A stretch of DNA of 64,000 bases. Source: Macrotrachela quadricornifera. Its lineage: Eukaryota; Rotifera; Eurotatoria; Philodinida; Philodinidae. Of the stretch, positions 43,617 to 54,784 are shown one piece after another. The notes below the pieces were generated by a model. It was given only the letters and a program-made list of their open reading frames with translations, had not been told where the DNA came from and did not search any database. The stretch is from contig JAJEKB010021880.1 of the NCBI GenBank assembly GCA_022393335.1, positions 1,748,406-1,812,405 on the forward strand. The letters run 5' to 3'. The translations under genes and the position numbers were made by a program. The number at the start of each line of letters is the position of its first letter. Position 1 is the stretch's first letter.

Positions 43617-46600
43617 TATGATTGTCAATATGAATCAAAATATATATCAATTGATTGTATTAGAGGAATTTTCTTAGTTGATAATATGACTATTGGTTTT
43701 TTACCTAAAAAAATTACATCCAATGAATTATTTACACGTGTATTTGGTTATTATATTTTTGAAGTTCAAGCAGCTGAATTACCTAAAACTTACATTACTA
43801 AACATTCATATCATGGCAATGGAAAAGTTCAATATGAATTTTATTTTAATGATCAAATCAATCGTTTGATAATAACGGAACGTCATATACAAACAAATGA
43901 GATTTTTCAATTAATTCCTCATAATTGTTTTCAAACTGAATTACCGGATGCTTTCGTCTCTAAATATAGTCATTGGTGGAATGCAAAAAAACAAATACTA
44001 GAATTTCGATCTATATCTTTCAAGAATACTGATTTTTTAGATAATAAACCATATATTCTATCATTGAAAACTGGATCTATTAGTACTACCGATAAAATGA
44101 ATACACAAACTCTAGTTAATCAATCATCGACATTCTTTAAAAATTTGTTCAATCATTATTTTATTCGTCTCGATGATAAACCTTATGTCTATATGATGAA
44201 AGATGATACTTCACAGAATGGTATCATTATTCATATTCATTTATCACGATTAGGAATTGCTTTTAAATACAATTCTGATAATCACATTATTATATCTCGT
44301 GAATATTCAGATATGTGTATCGAAGAAAATCAATGGTTAGGAACATTAACAGGTTTAAAATCTGGTCTTCTATTATCACCATTATCTATAAATAATCAAA
44401 AATTAGAAAAATATCCATATCGAAAATTGATCGTACCTTTTGGAAAGATTTACAATACAAAAACTGGCAATAATCATCAAATCGTTAAAATAAAACGAAC
44501 ATCATCCTTAAATTCATTTAATCATCAATATTTTGTATTTATTTTAAATGATCGATTAAAAATTCTTCAATCAACTGATAGTCCTACTGGATGGCTTTAT
44601 TTAGCATTATTACATGCTAAAACTTCTCATCCTTTACCAGATCAATATACTGAAATGACTGGAATGGAACGTGCATTTCAATTATTAAAATCAGCTGGTT
44701 GTTGGTCTGATCAACCTTATGATAAAATTTCTCGAAATATTTTAAAACAAATTGCTGCTATTTCACCGAAAGTCAATTATTATCCAAACCATCTCAAGTG
44801 TATGATAACAATAGATTGGAATTCTAATAATTTACCTTATTCTATGCAACATTTTGGTTATTATTTGATAGCAAAAAATTTAATTGATGCTAGTCAACAT
44901 TTAGATTTTATGTATTCATCAACTATTTCCGGTAAAATACCAAAAATTTTCGAAGAAAAATCATATAACACAACATTATTGAAAAAACTTTATTGGGACT
45001 ATCGAAATTCATATAATCCTCTAGCTCGATTATCTCCAGAAATGGAATTAGATATCTCGTCTACATCTTGCAAAGAATTATATAAATTACCTTCAAAACA
45101 TGGTTCGGACATGACTAATTATACTACTCTTCGACTTCTAGATCTTTATAATAGTGGAAATTTAGATCTTAGAGATTGTTCAAATCAACATTGGTTACCT
45201 TTATCTCAATGGTTATCCAATGAAAATCAATTGAAAACTATTTGGATAGGCTTGTTAAAGATGACTGACTGTCTAAAGCAATTAGCCTCTAAAAACAAAA
45301 TAGACTCAATCGAACGATTTAATAAGTTAATAGATTTTCTTCATTATATATCAGATAAGATTAATATCAAACCATTTTATTTGCAAATGCTAAAAACAGA
45401 ATTGAAAATACCTACCGTATTATCGACAGTTGTCAAATTTCCAGCATTTATTAAATATTCTGATATTGAAGAAATCTCAGTCATCAAGGAAGATATCGAG
45501 TTTGAAAGCGATCTTACTTTACGTCAAAGAAAAGAAGTTATAGCAGAAATTAAAGACTGTCTAGCAAACGATCGAGAATTTGAAGATGATAATGACCTAT
45601 TGACCTCCGAGGACATAAATGATTTTAAAAAATTATTAAAACATTGGCGAAATAATAAAAAACTTCGATCTTTTTTAAAAGACGTTCAAAATCGCATCTG
45701 TTCCGTTTCAATCGAACAATTTCATACTCAAATATCATATTATCCACAACAATTTACACTTGAATTATTGAACGATCATCATCAAATAAAATTCAAATCT
45801 ACAGATCAATCAATTGATCGAGAATCTTTATTAAAAGCACAACAAATATTTCATCATTCTTATACAAATTCATTTAATAAATCAACTGTATCTATTAAAA
45901 CTGTTAATCAACAGAAAAGAGGAAAAAAACGTGATTCCAGTAATTGGAGTATAGATGAAATATCAGCGAAGTACAAGCGGACTACAGAGATGCAAAGTGA
46001 AGCACAACAAAGTACGAAAAAGGACGTACTCCACAATGACTCGCTTTCTCTTGATTATTTAACGCAAAGAATTTTTCCTTCTATCAATGATCAAGAAAAT
46101 CATCTTAGTGAAATTACGAATTATTTTAAAAATCAATTAGTTGAAAGTTGGAAAAAATTTCTTTCGGAAGAACAAATTCAAAATAATGATCCTTCAATTA
46201 AAGAAATCATAAATATTCTCGATTGTCTTCGTCAAGAATCTACAAAATTTTGGAATGAATTAATCAAATCTATCACATTATCTAATGAACAATTATTCAA
46301 AACAGGTTTACTTTTACGAATTACACCAACAACTCTCATATCATACTTCTTAGAAAATTCAACAAAATTTGATTTAACTACTAATCAATCAACATTATTA
46401 GGTGGTATTCTTGTGAATTGGACATTAGAACAACAATTAGAAAGAGCTTTATATTTTATCAATCATAATAAAAATGAAGATTTTAAAAAAGAAATATCAA
46501 ATATTCCACATAAAAATTGGATACCATCCAAACAAATATCATGGTTAATTCTTGAATTAGAAATGAATATAACTATACGAGAACAACAAATAAAAGTAGC

Positions 46601-49600
46601 ATATCATATGATGGATCCAACTAAAACAGAAAATAATAATACAATAAAAAGTATAGTTATGCAAATGAATATGGGTGAAGGTAAAACATCAGTTATATTA
46701 CCAATGTTAGCTCTTAGTTTATCATCATCATCTTCTTCAAGTTTAATTCGTATGATTGTACTTAAATCATTATTTCCAACAAATTATCAATCATTAAAAT
46801 ATAAATTAGGTAATTTATTAAATCGACGTATATTGCCATTTTTTTGTCGTCGTGATATGAATTTTAATATTGAACAAATTAAGAAAATTTATAATCGTTT
46901 TCATCAAGCATTAAATAATTGTGATATTATATTAACTTCACGAGAAGATATATTATCTTTTGATTTACTTACTATAGATAAATGTAGACAAAATGAATTT
47001 AATATAGGTTGTTCAATGTTAACAATTCAACGATGGTTAAAAACTTATATTCGTGATATATTAGATGAATCTGATGAAATTTTACATGTTAAATATCAAT
47101 TAATTTATACAATTGGAGGACAACAACAAATTGATGGAGGTGAAGAACGTTGGAAAATTATTCAATTAATACTTAATTTAGTTAAAAAATATGCTCAAGA
47201 AATTTCACAATATTTCAATGAAGAAATTTGTTATAAATCATCTGAAAAACAAAGTACTTTTCCACAATTTCGTTTACAATCATCACAACCATATTCATTA
47301 TTATGTGAAAAAATTGCTAATGATTGGATTAAAAATAAAAAATATTATGATAATGATAAACAAATGATTTTATCATTTATTTTAAATACAAATTCATCAA
47401 TTGAACATTTAATTAATAAATTTTCACATAATGATATTCAATTATTTCTTATTATTCGAGGTTTATTATCATCAGAAGTTTTATTAGTTGCTTTAAAAAA
47501 ACGATATAGAGTTAATTATGGTATTAATACAGATACTTCTTTTAATCGTTTAATGGCTGTACCATTTCGTGCAAAAGATGTTATAGCTGATAGAACTGAA
47601 TTTGGTCATCCTGATATTGCTTTAGTATTAACACAATTATCTTATTATTATTCAGGTTTAAATAATCAACAATTAATTCGATGTTTAAATCGTTTAAATC
47701 AAGAAGAAATTAATCCGGCATCAATTTATGATCAATGGATTTTATTTTCAGAAGGAGATGATATACCAAATAATATAAAACAATGGAAAGGAATTAATAT
47801 AAAAGATTATCAACAAAGAATAAATTATCTTTTTCCTACTCTACGATATAATATGTTAGTTATTAATTATTTTTTAAATCATTTTGTATTTCCTCGAGAA
47901 GCTAAACAATTTCCATATAAATTAATTTCATCTGCATGGGATTTATCTTCATCATTACGATCAAAAATTATAACTGGTTTTAGTGGTACGAATGATACTC
48001 AATTATTACTTCCAATTCATATTCGTCAATATGATTTACCTGAACTTAAAAAAACTGATGCAATTGTTTTAAATAATTTATTAAAATCTGAAAATGAATA
48101 TTATCATTATTTACCAATAAATGCTTCTTCAAATGAAATTTTAAATGTAATTATAAATTCTAAAGAAATAATTAATGTTATTTTAGATGTTGGTGCATTA
48201 TTTATTGATGGAACAAATCGTGATATAGCTATTAAATGGTTAAATTTATCTAATAGAAATCAAATTGATTATGTTATTTATTTTGATTTTGATTCAATAT
48301 TTGTTTGTGATCGTCAATATAATCATCATCGATTTGAAACATCACCTGCTAGTGAACGATTAGATCATTGTTTATTTTATTTAGATGAAATACATACAAG
48401 AGGAACTGATTTTAAATTTCCAAAAGAATTTCGTGCTGCACTTACATTAGGAAATGGTTTAACAAAAGATCGTTTTGTTCAAGCATCTATGAGAATGAGA
48501 AAATTAGGATATAGTCATTCATTAACATTTTTTAGTTCATATGAAGTTCATCAACAAATTATACGATTAAAAAATAATTTATCTCATCAGAATTCTGTTT
48601 ATTTAATTGATATTCTTCGTTGGGTATATGATAATACTATACAATCAACTTGGGATGGTTTACATCCTTGGGCATCACAAAGTTTAAGTTTTCAACGAAA
48701 AATTGCTGCTTTTCAACAAATTGATTGGAATAATCATCAACAACAGTTTACAAAAATAATTATGAAAAAATTAGCTCAAGAATGTTTAGAACCAGAAATA
48801 ATTGAATTAATACATATGTATGGTGGACCGAAAAGTTTATTAACATTAATCAAAATTCATTCTGATCGATATGAACAAACTAATCATCATATATCAACAG
48901 ATATTCAACAAGAAGTATTAAAAAGATTATTAGATTATGGTGGACAAAAACAACGTTTATCACAATTATTAGATGAAGAACAACAACGTGAATTAGAACA
49001 AGAATTAGAAGAAGAACGACAAGTGGCTCGTCCTTCACCTGTTAAACCACATGAACCAATACTGCACAAGGAAATCGAGAGATTATGTGACATAAATAGT
49101 GATATAATGAATTTATCTCAATTTCCTCTTGTATTTCAACGTTTAGCATGTGCTTTCATGGATACTACATTTTATAATGATTGTCAACCAAATAGTTGGC
49201 AATCAAATTTGTGGATTTCGACTGAATTTCAACGAATAATTCTAACTCAAGGAGAATCATTAAATCCTTTTTTACGTCCACCACGATGGGTTGTTATCTA
49301 TCGAAATCAATATATCATATTTGTCAGTGCTTATGAAGCTAATTGGTTAATTCATCATTTAAAATCCAATAAATCATCAATCACCACATTACGCTTATTA
49401 TTACCTCGAATAAAACGAAATCAATCAATCTTTTTTAATACTTCTACATTAACTATTCCTCCATTAATTTCGTCTTTCAATAATACCAATGCTTATTTTA
49501 TACCATTAGCTCAATTAGTTCAATTATTTATCTTCAATGGAACTCTTTATTTTGAAACTGTTGATGAGCAAACAGCTTATTGTCATTGTTTAGGTTTATG

Positions 49601-49832
49601 TCCTCAACCTCGAACAACAATAGAAGAACAAGCTTTCGCCAAACAATGGATTGCTGCCGATGGTTTTGTTAGCAGATTAGAACATCGTCAATATTTACAA
49701 ATGAATCAAGTTCGATTCAATTCTAATCCATTAGCATTTGTCAAACAACTAATTGAAAATCGAAATAATTCACATGCTCCTATAACATCACATGTTGGCA
49801 GTATTATTCTTAATTCATTAAAACTCATTTAA
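43617..49832 (+). CDS. giant DUF6606/DUF3638/DUF3645-type protein, C-terminal part with P-loop
   Basis: This continues the frame of 40362; an independent ATG occurs at 43686. In combined numbering, the conserved core has QMNMGEGKTSVILP (Walker-A-like, about 2103-2113), a Ser run, LTSREDILS, LDESDEILH (about 2234, DExD/E-like), TGFSGTND (about 2538), LDEIHTRGTDFKFP (about 2674) and QASMRMRKLG (about 2707), in the order found in DUF3638/DUF3645 proteins. NMGEGK is the signature word of DUF3638. Motif order and spacing resemble SecA/SF2 helicase-type ATPases, so ATP-driven remodelling is a reasonable inference, not shown. A charged linker (about 1850-1900) and a Glu/Gln-rich coil (EEQQRELEQELEEER) flank the core. 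Codon use is patchy: 46.5-49.0 kb is extremely A/T-ending, 45.2-46.1 kb less so. The stop is TAA 49830-49832. Confidence 0.85.
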   Translation, partial: YDCQYESKYISIDCIRGIFLVDNMTIGFLPKKITSNELFTRVFGYYIFEVQAAELPKTYITKHSYHGNGKVQYEFYFNDQINRLIITERHIQTNEIFQLIPHNCFQTELPDAFVSKYSHWWNAKKQILEFRSISFKNTDFLDNKPYILSLKTGSISTTDKMNTQTLVNQSSTFFKNLFNHYFIRLDDKPYVYMMKDDTSQNGIIIHIHLSRLGIAFKYNSDNHIIISREYSDMCIEENQWLGTLTGLKSGLLLSPLSINNQKLEKYPYRKLIVPFGKIYNTKTGNNHQIVKIKRTSSLNSFNHQYFVFILNDRLKILQSTDSPTGWLYLALLHAKTSHPLPDQYTEMTGMERAFQLLKSAGCWSDQPYDKISRNILKQIAAISPKVNYYPNHLKCMITIDWNSNNLPYSMQHFGYYLIAKNLIDASQHLDFMYSSTISGKIPKIFEEKSYNTTLLKKLYWDYRNSYNPLARLSPEMELDISSTSCKELYKLPSKHGSDMTNYTTLRLLDLYNSGNLDLRDCSNQHWLPLSQWLSNENQLKTIWIGLLKMTDCLKQLASKNKIDSIERFNKLIDFLHYISDKINIKPFYLQMLKTELKIPTVLSTVVKFPAFIKYSDIEEISVIKEDIEFESDLTLRQRKEVIAEIKDCLANDREFEDDNDLLTSEDINDFKKLLKHWRNNKKLRSFLKDVQNRICSVSIEQFHTQISYYPQQFTLELLNDHHQIKFKSTDQSIDRESLLKAQQIFHHSYTNSFNKSTVSIKTVNQQKRGKKRDSSNWSIDEISAKYKRTTEMQSEAQQSTKKDVLHNDSLSLDYLTQRIFPSINDQENHLSEITNYFKNQLVESWKKFLSEEQIQNNDPSIKEIINILDCLRQESTKFWNELIKSITLSNEQLFKTGLLLRITPTTLISYFLENSTKFDLTTNQSTLLGGILVNWTLEQQLERALYFINHNKNEDFKKEISNIPHKNWIPSKQISWLILELEMNITIREQQIKVAYHMMDPTKTENNNTIKSIVMQMNMGEGKTSVILPMLALSLSSSSSSSLIRMIVLKSLFPTNYQSLKYKLGNLLNRRILPFFCRRDMNFNIEQIKKIYNRFHQALNNCDIILTSREDILSFDLLTIDKCRQNEFNIGCSMLTIQRWLKTYIRDILDESDEILHVKYQLIYTIGGQQQIDGGEERWKIIQLILNLVKKYAQEISQYFNEEICYKSSEKQSTFPQFRLQSSQPYSLLCEKIANDWIKNKKYYDNDKQMILSFILNTNSSIEHLINKFSHNDIQLFLIIRGLLSSEVLLVALKKRYRVNYGINTDTSFNRLMAVPFRAKDVIADRTEFGHPDIALVLTQLSYYYSGLNNQQLIRCLNRLNQEEINPASIYDQWILFSEGDDIPNNIKQWKGINIKDYQQRINYLFPTLRYNMLVINYFLNHFVFPREAKQFPYKLISSAWDLSSSLRSKIITGFSGTNDTQLLLPIHIRQYDLPELKKTDAIVLNNLLKSENEYYHYLPINASSNEILNVIINSKEIINVILDVGALFIDGTNRDIAIKWLNLSNRNQIDYVIYFDFDSIFVCDRQYNHHRFETSPASERLDHCLFYLDEIHTRGTDFKFPKEFRAALTLGNGLTKDRFVQASMRMRKLGYSHSLTFFSSYEVHQQIIRLKNNLSHQNSVYLIDILRWVYDNTIQSTWDGLHPWASQSLSFQRKIAAFQQIDWNNHQQQFTKIIMKKLAQECLEPEIIELIHMYGGPKSLLTLIKIHSDRYEQTNHHISTDIQQEVLKRLLDYGGQKQRLSQLLDEEQQRELEQELEEERQVARPSPVKPHEPILHKEIERLCDINSDIMNLSQFPLVFQRLACAFMDTTFYNDCQPNSWQSNLWISTEFQRIILTQGESLNPFLRPPRWVVIYRNQYIIFVSAYEANWLIHHLKSNKSSITTLRLLLPRIKRNQSIFFNTSTLTIPPLISSFNNTNAYFIPLAQLVQLFIFNGTLYFETVDEQTAYCHCLGLCPQPRTTIEEQAFAKQWIAADGFVSRLEHRQYLQMNQVRFNSNPLAFVKQLIENRNNSHAPITSHVGSIILNSLKLI

Positions 49833-51060
49833 TCATAGACTTTAATAAACTATATTCTTACCGAATTATTACAAACATTAATATTTCTCTTTTTTTTTTA
49901 TTTAAATTAAAATCTAATGATAGGAATAAAGACAGATTTGAAGAACTGTTTATACTGTCAAACTTGAACTATAAAATCTCTCAACATTAGTCAAGCGAAT
50001 GTTTGATAAGAAAACTTAAAATCAAATTGAAGATTGATAACATAATTGAAATCAAATAAAAAACTTACGAGGAAAGTACCCGAAGTGTCCCATCGATTTA
50101 GAGCTCATATTTTGGCTATAAGCACACCTCAATATGGCTAGCAGAAGCCTAAAAGGATTCGGGCTCAGGGATCTCTAGGCTAGAATGAATCCTAAAGGAT
50201 TCAGGCCCATGGCCTTTCTATCATGAGATAGCGAATTTTCAAGTTTCTGACGATATAACGATTTTAGTTGTGTATTACTGCAATACATCACAAACAAAAA
50301 CGTAAGAAAACTAATCTTTTTCGAATCATATATATATATATATATAGCCATTAATGTATCATCTTGAAGATTTTCAATCTTCAATTCATCAGTGTCTATC
50401 CTGCTATCTTTTATAAATACAAGAACATCAATAACCGTATTAGTTTAATAATGGTAGATGAAATGAAATGTGCATTTTGAGTGTATTATCGCGTTCTGTG
50501 ATAGTATGTGATAAAACTGTATCCTAGCTTTTAACGCATACTAAAATATTCTCTTAAATACATAACTATGGCGAGTATCTATAGTATAGTATAGTTTCGA
50601 TGCGCGTGACTCAAAAGGAAGAAAAATATATACATGGAAATCTACTTCGAACAATATTCTCTGAAAGGTTTTTCCCAAAATCCTTCCCTTCCCTCCTGTT
50701 TCTCGAATGGTGTACACATGCCAAAGCAAGTTAAAATAGAAAAAAAGCACTATAGATATTTTTCGTCATGTGAAAGGCTTATTTCATATAAACGAAAAAA
50801 GATAACCAAAATACCACAAATAATGTATATATACATGTGCAACGTATAGTAACAAGAAAACATGCGAGAGAATTGTAGACAAAGAGAGAAAAACCTACAA
50901 TAACAAATACTAATATTTTTATTTAACTATTCATTTCTATTTTTAATAAACAAAATATAAAGAAAAGAAATATACATTGAGTTTTTTCATCGATCAAAAG
51001 TATTATTTTTGTCTGCGGTAAAATTCATCGACCATAGTTGATTTTGTCTCTTTTATCCAA
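49833..51060. other. spacer with (TA)n microsatellite
   Basis: A short (TA)n run lies at about 50327-50346. The word AAAGGATTC(A/G)GGC recurs at 50152 and 50197. No coding frame is trusted. Confidence 0.45.
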
Positions 51061-51610
51061 ATTTATACTATACTATATCCAGGCCCACAAGTTCAGCCTG
51101 GCCTGGATGGCAGGCCAGGACAAATTTCGAAAATTCAGCCTCGCCTGGCAGGCACCTGGCCAGGTCGGCAACTCTAGTAGAAACTTAGTGAAACCTTCAT
51201 GAAATTCTAGTGAAACTTTGTGAAATCCTATAATTAAGAATAGAAGGAAATGGAAAATGATGATGATACTGGCGGGGCTTTTGATGCGTAGGATACGTTG
51301 TGATTTCCTGTCGTGTCCGATCATTTCCGGAGGGACACATGCATATTTCCGTATATTTTCGTTCGAGTACGATGTTATTCGGATGGGTATTCTGCCGGAT
51401 ATCGTCCTGTTTCATTTGTTATCCAGTATCCGGAAGTTCTTGAACTTCAACGGTTTCGGTGCATGTAAATTCCAGTGGAAAGCTGCTTCCATATTCCGTG
51501 TATATTTCCGAACGGTTTCTTCCGGATCGTGCCTGGAAAGGGCAGGAAGTTACCGGAATAGACATAGTTTTCTCAAAGTTTTTGGCTGGTTCCGTATGAT
51601 AGAATGATTA
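51061..51610. repeat. GC-rich repetitive island
   Basis: Bases 51080-51170 are built of CCTGGC/GCCAGG words in both orientations. Bases 51290-51600 repeat TTCCGG, TTCCGTAT and CCGGA words. Composition is well above the surrounding AT-rich DNA. Open frames here on both strands follow from the repeats and are not called as genes. Confidence 0.5.
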
Positions 51611-51632
51611 ACCTGGGACATTTAGTCTGTAT

Positions 51633-51858
51633 AAAAACAAACACTTAGAAGAGATTTTAATCTAAGAATGTTGAAAACAATAGACAATTTTAAGTACTTG
51701 AAAGATGTTCATAAAGACTTCTTCTAACACTAAAAATTGAGCCTTTGATAAACTAATATATTAACTGAGCGATATATTCTAAGAATTTTATGCCGTTTTC
51801 AACAGAGAAGCGAAGATATGACACAAATTGGAAGAAAACAAAGTTTTTGTGACTTTGT
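51633..51858. repeat. diverged duplicate of 22839-23045
   Basis: It shares ordered words with 22839-23045 in direct orientation (AAAAACAAACACTTA, AAGACTTCTTCTA, GTTTTCAACAGAGA). It is the outer, more diverged part of the duplication carrying the second endonuclease/phosphatase-fold gene. Confidence 0.6.
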
Positions 51859-52143
51859 CTAATATAAAGTTGAGAATCTAGAATATGATCTAAAAGGAAA
51901 AGTTTACGAAATTTCGTTGAGCTACATAGTTTTCTTCATAAAATTTGATGTCTATTTGATTTCTTGTCGAGTTCTGTATTGGAAAAGAAGAATGGGAAAA
52001 CAGAGATATTTATTTTCTGTAAATAACTTTTTCCGTCTATGCTTCTAGGTTAATATCGAAGATAACATCAACGATCAGCTTTAGATGTCAAACAGTAGAT
52101 AAACTAAATATTAACAATCCCTAAAAAGATATTTCGAAAAGCG

Positions 52144-53491
52144 AAATATCTTTTTAATATTTTAATATTTGTTCAAATTCAGCAAAAACAGCATTATGAT
52201 CGGTCGCTCCTTTAGTATCAATAATAAAACATTTAGTTAAATTCCAATGATCATTAATACGAGGATGCATATAAATATAATCAATCCGTGTTCCACAAGG
52301 ACATGTTGCTACGAGTTCATCTTGTAATGTTGGATTTATCTTTCTCAAAGCATCTTGATAATTCCATTCATGTGTTATTAATTGAGTTAAATCAAAACGA
52401 GGTTTTTCCCAAAAAGATTCTTCACGTTTTTTAACAACAATATTAGAATAATAATTATCTGAATAATCTTCTCTTGTCAATGCATTCATATCACCCATTA
52501 ATATATCAATATTATGTTCATAGGGATTAAAAAATTTAATTTGTTTTAATCGATCATCTTCATTTAAATAATCTAAATGTGTTACAGCAAATGTTATATT
52601 TTCAATATCATCTAAACAATATTGAAGCATAGATCTATGGCCGCCGTTACAATGAAAATTTATTTTCTTAACATCATGAGAACGAATCTGGTGTCGAGAA
52701 ACAATACCATTACAAAAACTTCCATCACGTGGTCCATATACAGAAAAAGGCAATGAAAGACGTTGAGAAAATTCTTTCCATTTATCATTATTTTGCATTT
52801 CTTCAACGGCAATTACATCAAGATTGAATGGTTCAAAAATTGATACTAATTCAGAGATATTATTTGATCCATTAGACGGTTTTCGAAAAGAATGTACATT
52901 GATTGTTGCTATACGAAATGTTGTCATTATGTATGAAAAAGTAAAAATGAATCGTATATGCATGTGCTTTCTTTATTTGCTTTTCGTGTAAGCTGTGTTC
53001 GTTCTCTTTTCTTTTGCGTTTTTTGATTGATATGAGTCAACACCAACATTATTCGTTATTCTTGTTCTCTACATTTTTAAACCTTTTCATCTTATTTTAT
53101 GATCTCCTAAAAATGATGTAAAATTGTTCTTCTTAATATTCAACAAAAAAAATTCCTTTCCATTTCTGAAGTAACAAGCCAGATGAGCGAGATTTTGATA
53201 GATTTAGTTCATTGCGTTAATCTTAAAACAAAATATCATGAGAAATCTAGACAATGTGCTAGTAGAAAACCAAGAGTTGATCAATGAACTGAGGACTTTT
53301 CACTCCTTTTGTTTCACTAAACGGATCTTCAGCAGCTAAACTTTACTATGACTTTTACTACCAATATAGAGATCGATCATTTAAACTCGTTTATGTCAAA
53401 ATCCTGCTTATGTCATTACAATTTTCATACTTGATTCAAACGTAATTATTTGAAAGAAATGATTCGAATTTTATTATGGAAGTGACTATAT
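52144..53491. repeat. segmental duplicate B (copy A at 24029-25377)
   Basis: High-identity direct duplicate including the gene and about 530 bases 5' of it. At 53484-53500 it retains the uninterrupted GTGACTATATACACATA that is split by the 762-bp element in copy A. Confidence 0.85.
52154..52927 (-). CDS. endonuclease/exonuclease/phosphatase-fold protein, copy B
   Basis: A 257-residue intronless protein from ATG 52927 (MTTFRIATINVHSF), about 94% identical by eye to the product of 24039-24812. It keeps the catalytic signatures IAVEEMQ, THLD, GDMNAL and ATDHNAVF. Differences include PRDGS for PPYGS, HLDYLNEDD for HLDHLDEDD, CPCGT for CPYGT and YQDALRK for YQDVLRK. The frame is intact and no stop has accumulated, so it is likely functional or young. 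An upstream in-frame extension (12 residues, hydrophobic) exists in both copies; the Met chosen fits the usual EEP domain start. Confidence 0.85.
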   Translation of the reverse strand: MTTFRIATINVHSFRKPSNGSNNISELVSIFEPFNLDVIAVEEMQNNDKWKEFSQRLSLPFSVYGPRDGSFCNGIVSRHQIRSHDVKKINFHCNGGHRSMLQYCLDDIENITFAVTHLDYLNEDDRLKQIKFFNPYEHNIDILMGDMNALTREDYSDNYYSNIVVKKREESFWEKPRFDLTQLITHEWNYQDALRKINPTLQDELVATCPCGTRIDYIYMHPRINDHWNLTKCFIIDTKGATDHNAVFAEFEQILKY

Positions 53492-54784
53492 ACACATATG
53501 CAAAATGAAATAAACAAAAGTAACACAAATGATCTATCATTGTTATGATTCAATGACTATTGAATATCTACAAATTAAAATCAAATTTTTCTTCATTGAA
53601 TAAAATGTTTTAAAAATTGAATTTAAGATTATTTTATATAAATTAATGAACTATAGAGTTTACAAACACATTAGACATAGTATTTGAAACCGTTAATCAA
53701 TGATTATTGTGTGTATTGAAAACAACAAAATATATTTATATTGTGTGACGAATGAACTTATATTAAACTGATCTTTTAATTCTAAATATCAATTCATTTC
53801 ATTTCAGTTATCAAAAAATTCATGAAGTATAATAAAGAAAAAGCGAGCATAAAATATTCCGTTCTATAAATTATCCAGAGAAAAGAAGATTCTATATAGG
53901 TTGCATTAATTGTTTTCGAAATCATGAACTCCGATTATTTTAGTCAAGATCTGGGTAAGAAACCACTAGAAATATTTTGTTTTTAAATTAACTTTTTTTT
54001 GTAGTTGTGCAATTTTAACACTCGATTGGGACTGTATTTGAGTGTAATAAGAATTAATAAATTAAGATAAACTGTTTATATATAGTCTGAGTAATTTCTA
54101 AATGTGCTACGCATTTGTTCAATGATTTAAAAAATTATAATCAACATCTACAGCTAGAAAGAAGAGAAGAATGTCACCTATTAAAACAATGATAATTTGA
54201 TGAATAATTAAACGTTTTAAAGATTGACAAACATATTTTTGGAACATAGCATACTGTTTTAATAGTTTTGACTAATCGATTCACCAAGTAGCCTAATATC
54301 TAGAATTCTTTTTTTGCATAATTTACTAATAGAAATTTTCTTTTAACGCAAAGTGAAAAAAAAAACAAATATAAAGAATCCCAACAATTTTTGTGCGCAT
54401 ATAAAAGATTGTCTTGATGTCTATCATTTGCGTTCTTTGTATCTTACATATATTTTTTTCCACGTATCTTTTCAATGGTTCGGAGGTTGTATCTAAAGAT
54501 AAGATGAATTTTAACAGAGGATGACGTTATTGTTGGAAGAAGATAGATGGTGAAATTATTTGAAATCTGTTACGAATCTAATTTTGAAGGATGAAGCGAA
54601 GGCAATGTTGGCTTTTTTCTTTCCCAATAGACGAAATAGAATTATTTATCTTTTTTACATCCTAGTTTATCAATCTAGTGAATAATAGAGTTATTCGCGT
54701 TGTTTAAAGTAGATCGAAATAATCTTCTTTTTGATATTTGTGCGACTGATGTAGATATATTTGAATATTTTATTTTCTTTCTAG
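53492..54784. other. spacer with an inverted dispersed repeat
   Basis: Bases 53938-54075 are the reverse complement of 26580-26752. The rest is AT-rich without a trusted frame. A TTTCTTTCTAG acceptor ends immediately before the ATG at 54785. Confidence 0.5.
53938..54075. repeat. dispersed repeat, inverted copy of 26580-26752
   Basis: Words CTCCGATTATTTTAGTCAAG, CACTCGATTGG and AGTGTAATAAGAATT pair with the reverse complement of 26580-26752. Family unknown. Confidence 0.65.

Noticed and set aside
43612..43677. A 66-base intron that would remove the in-frame TGA
   Set aside because: The donor would be GTTGAT, unlike the GTAAG donors elsewhere, and the segment encodes conserved-looking protein continuous with what follows.
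51257..51607. A 116-codon plus-strand frame starting with ATG
   Set aside because: It covers the GC-rich repeat island; the peptide follows from TTCCGG-type repeats and has no motif.
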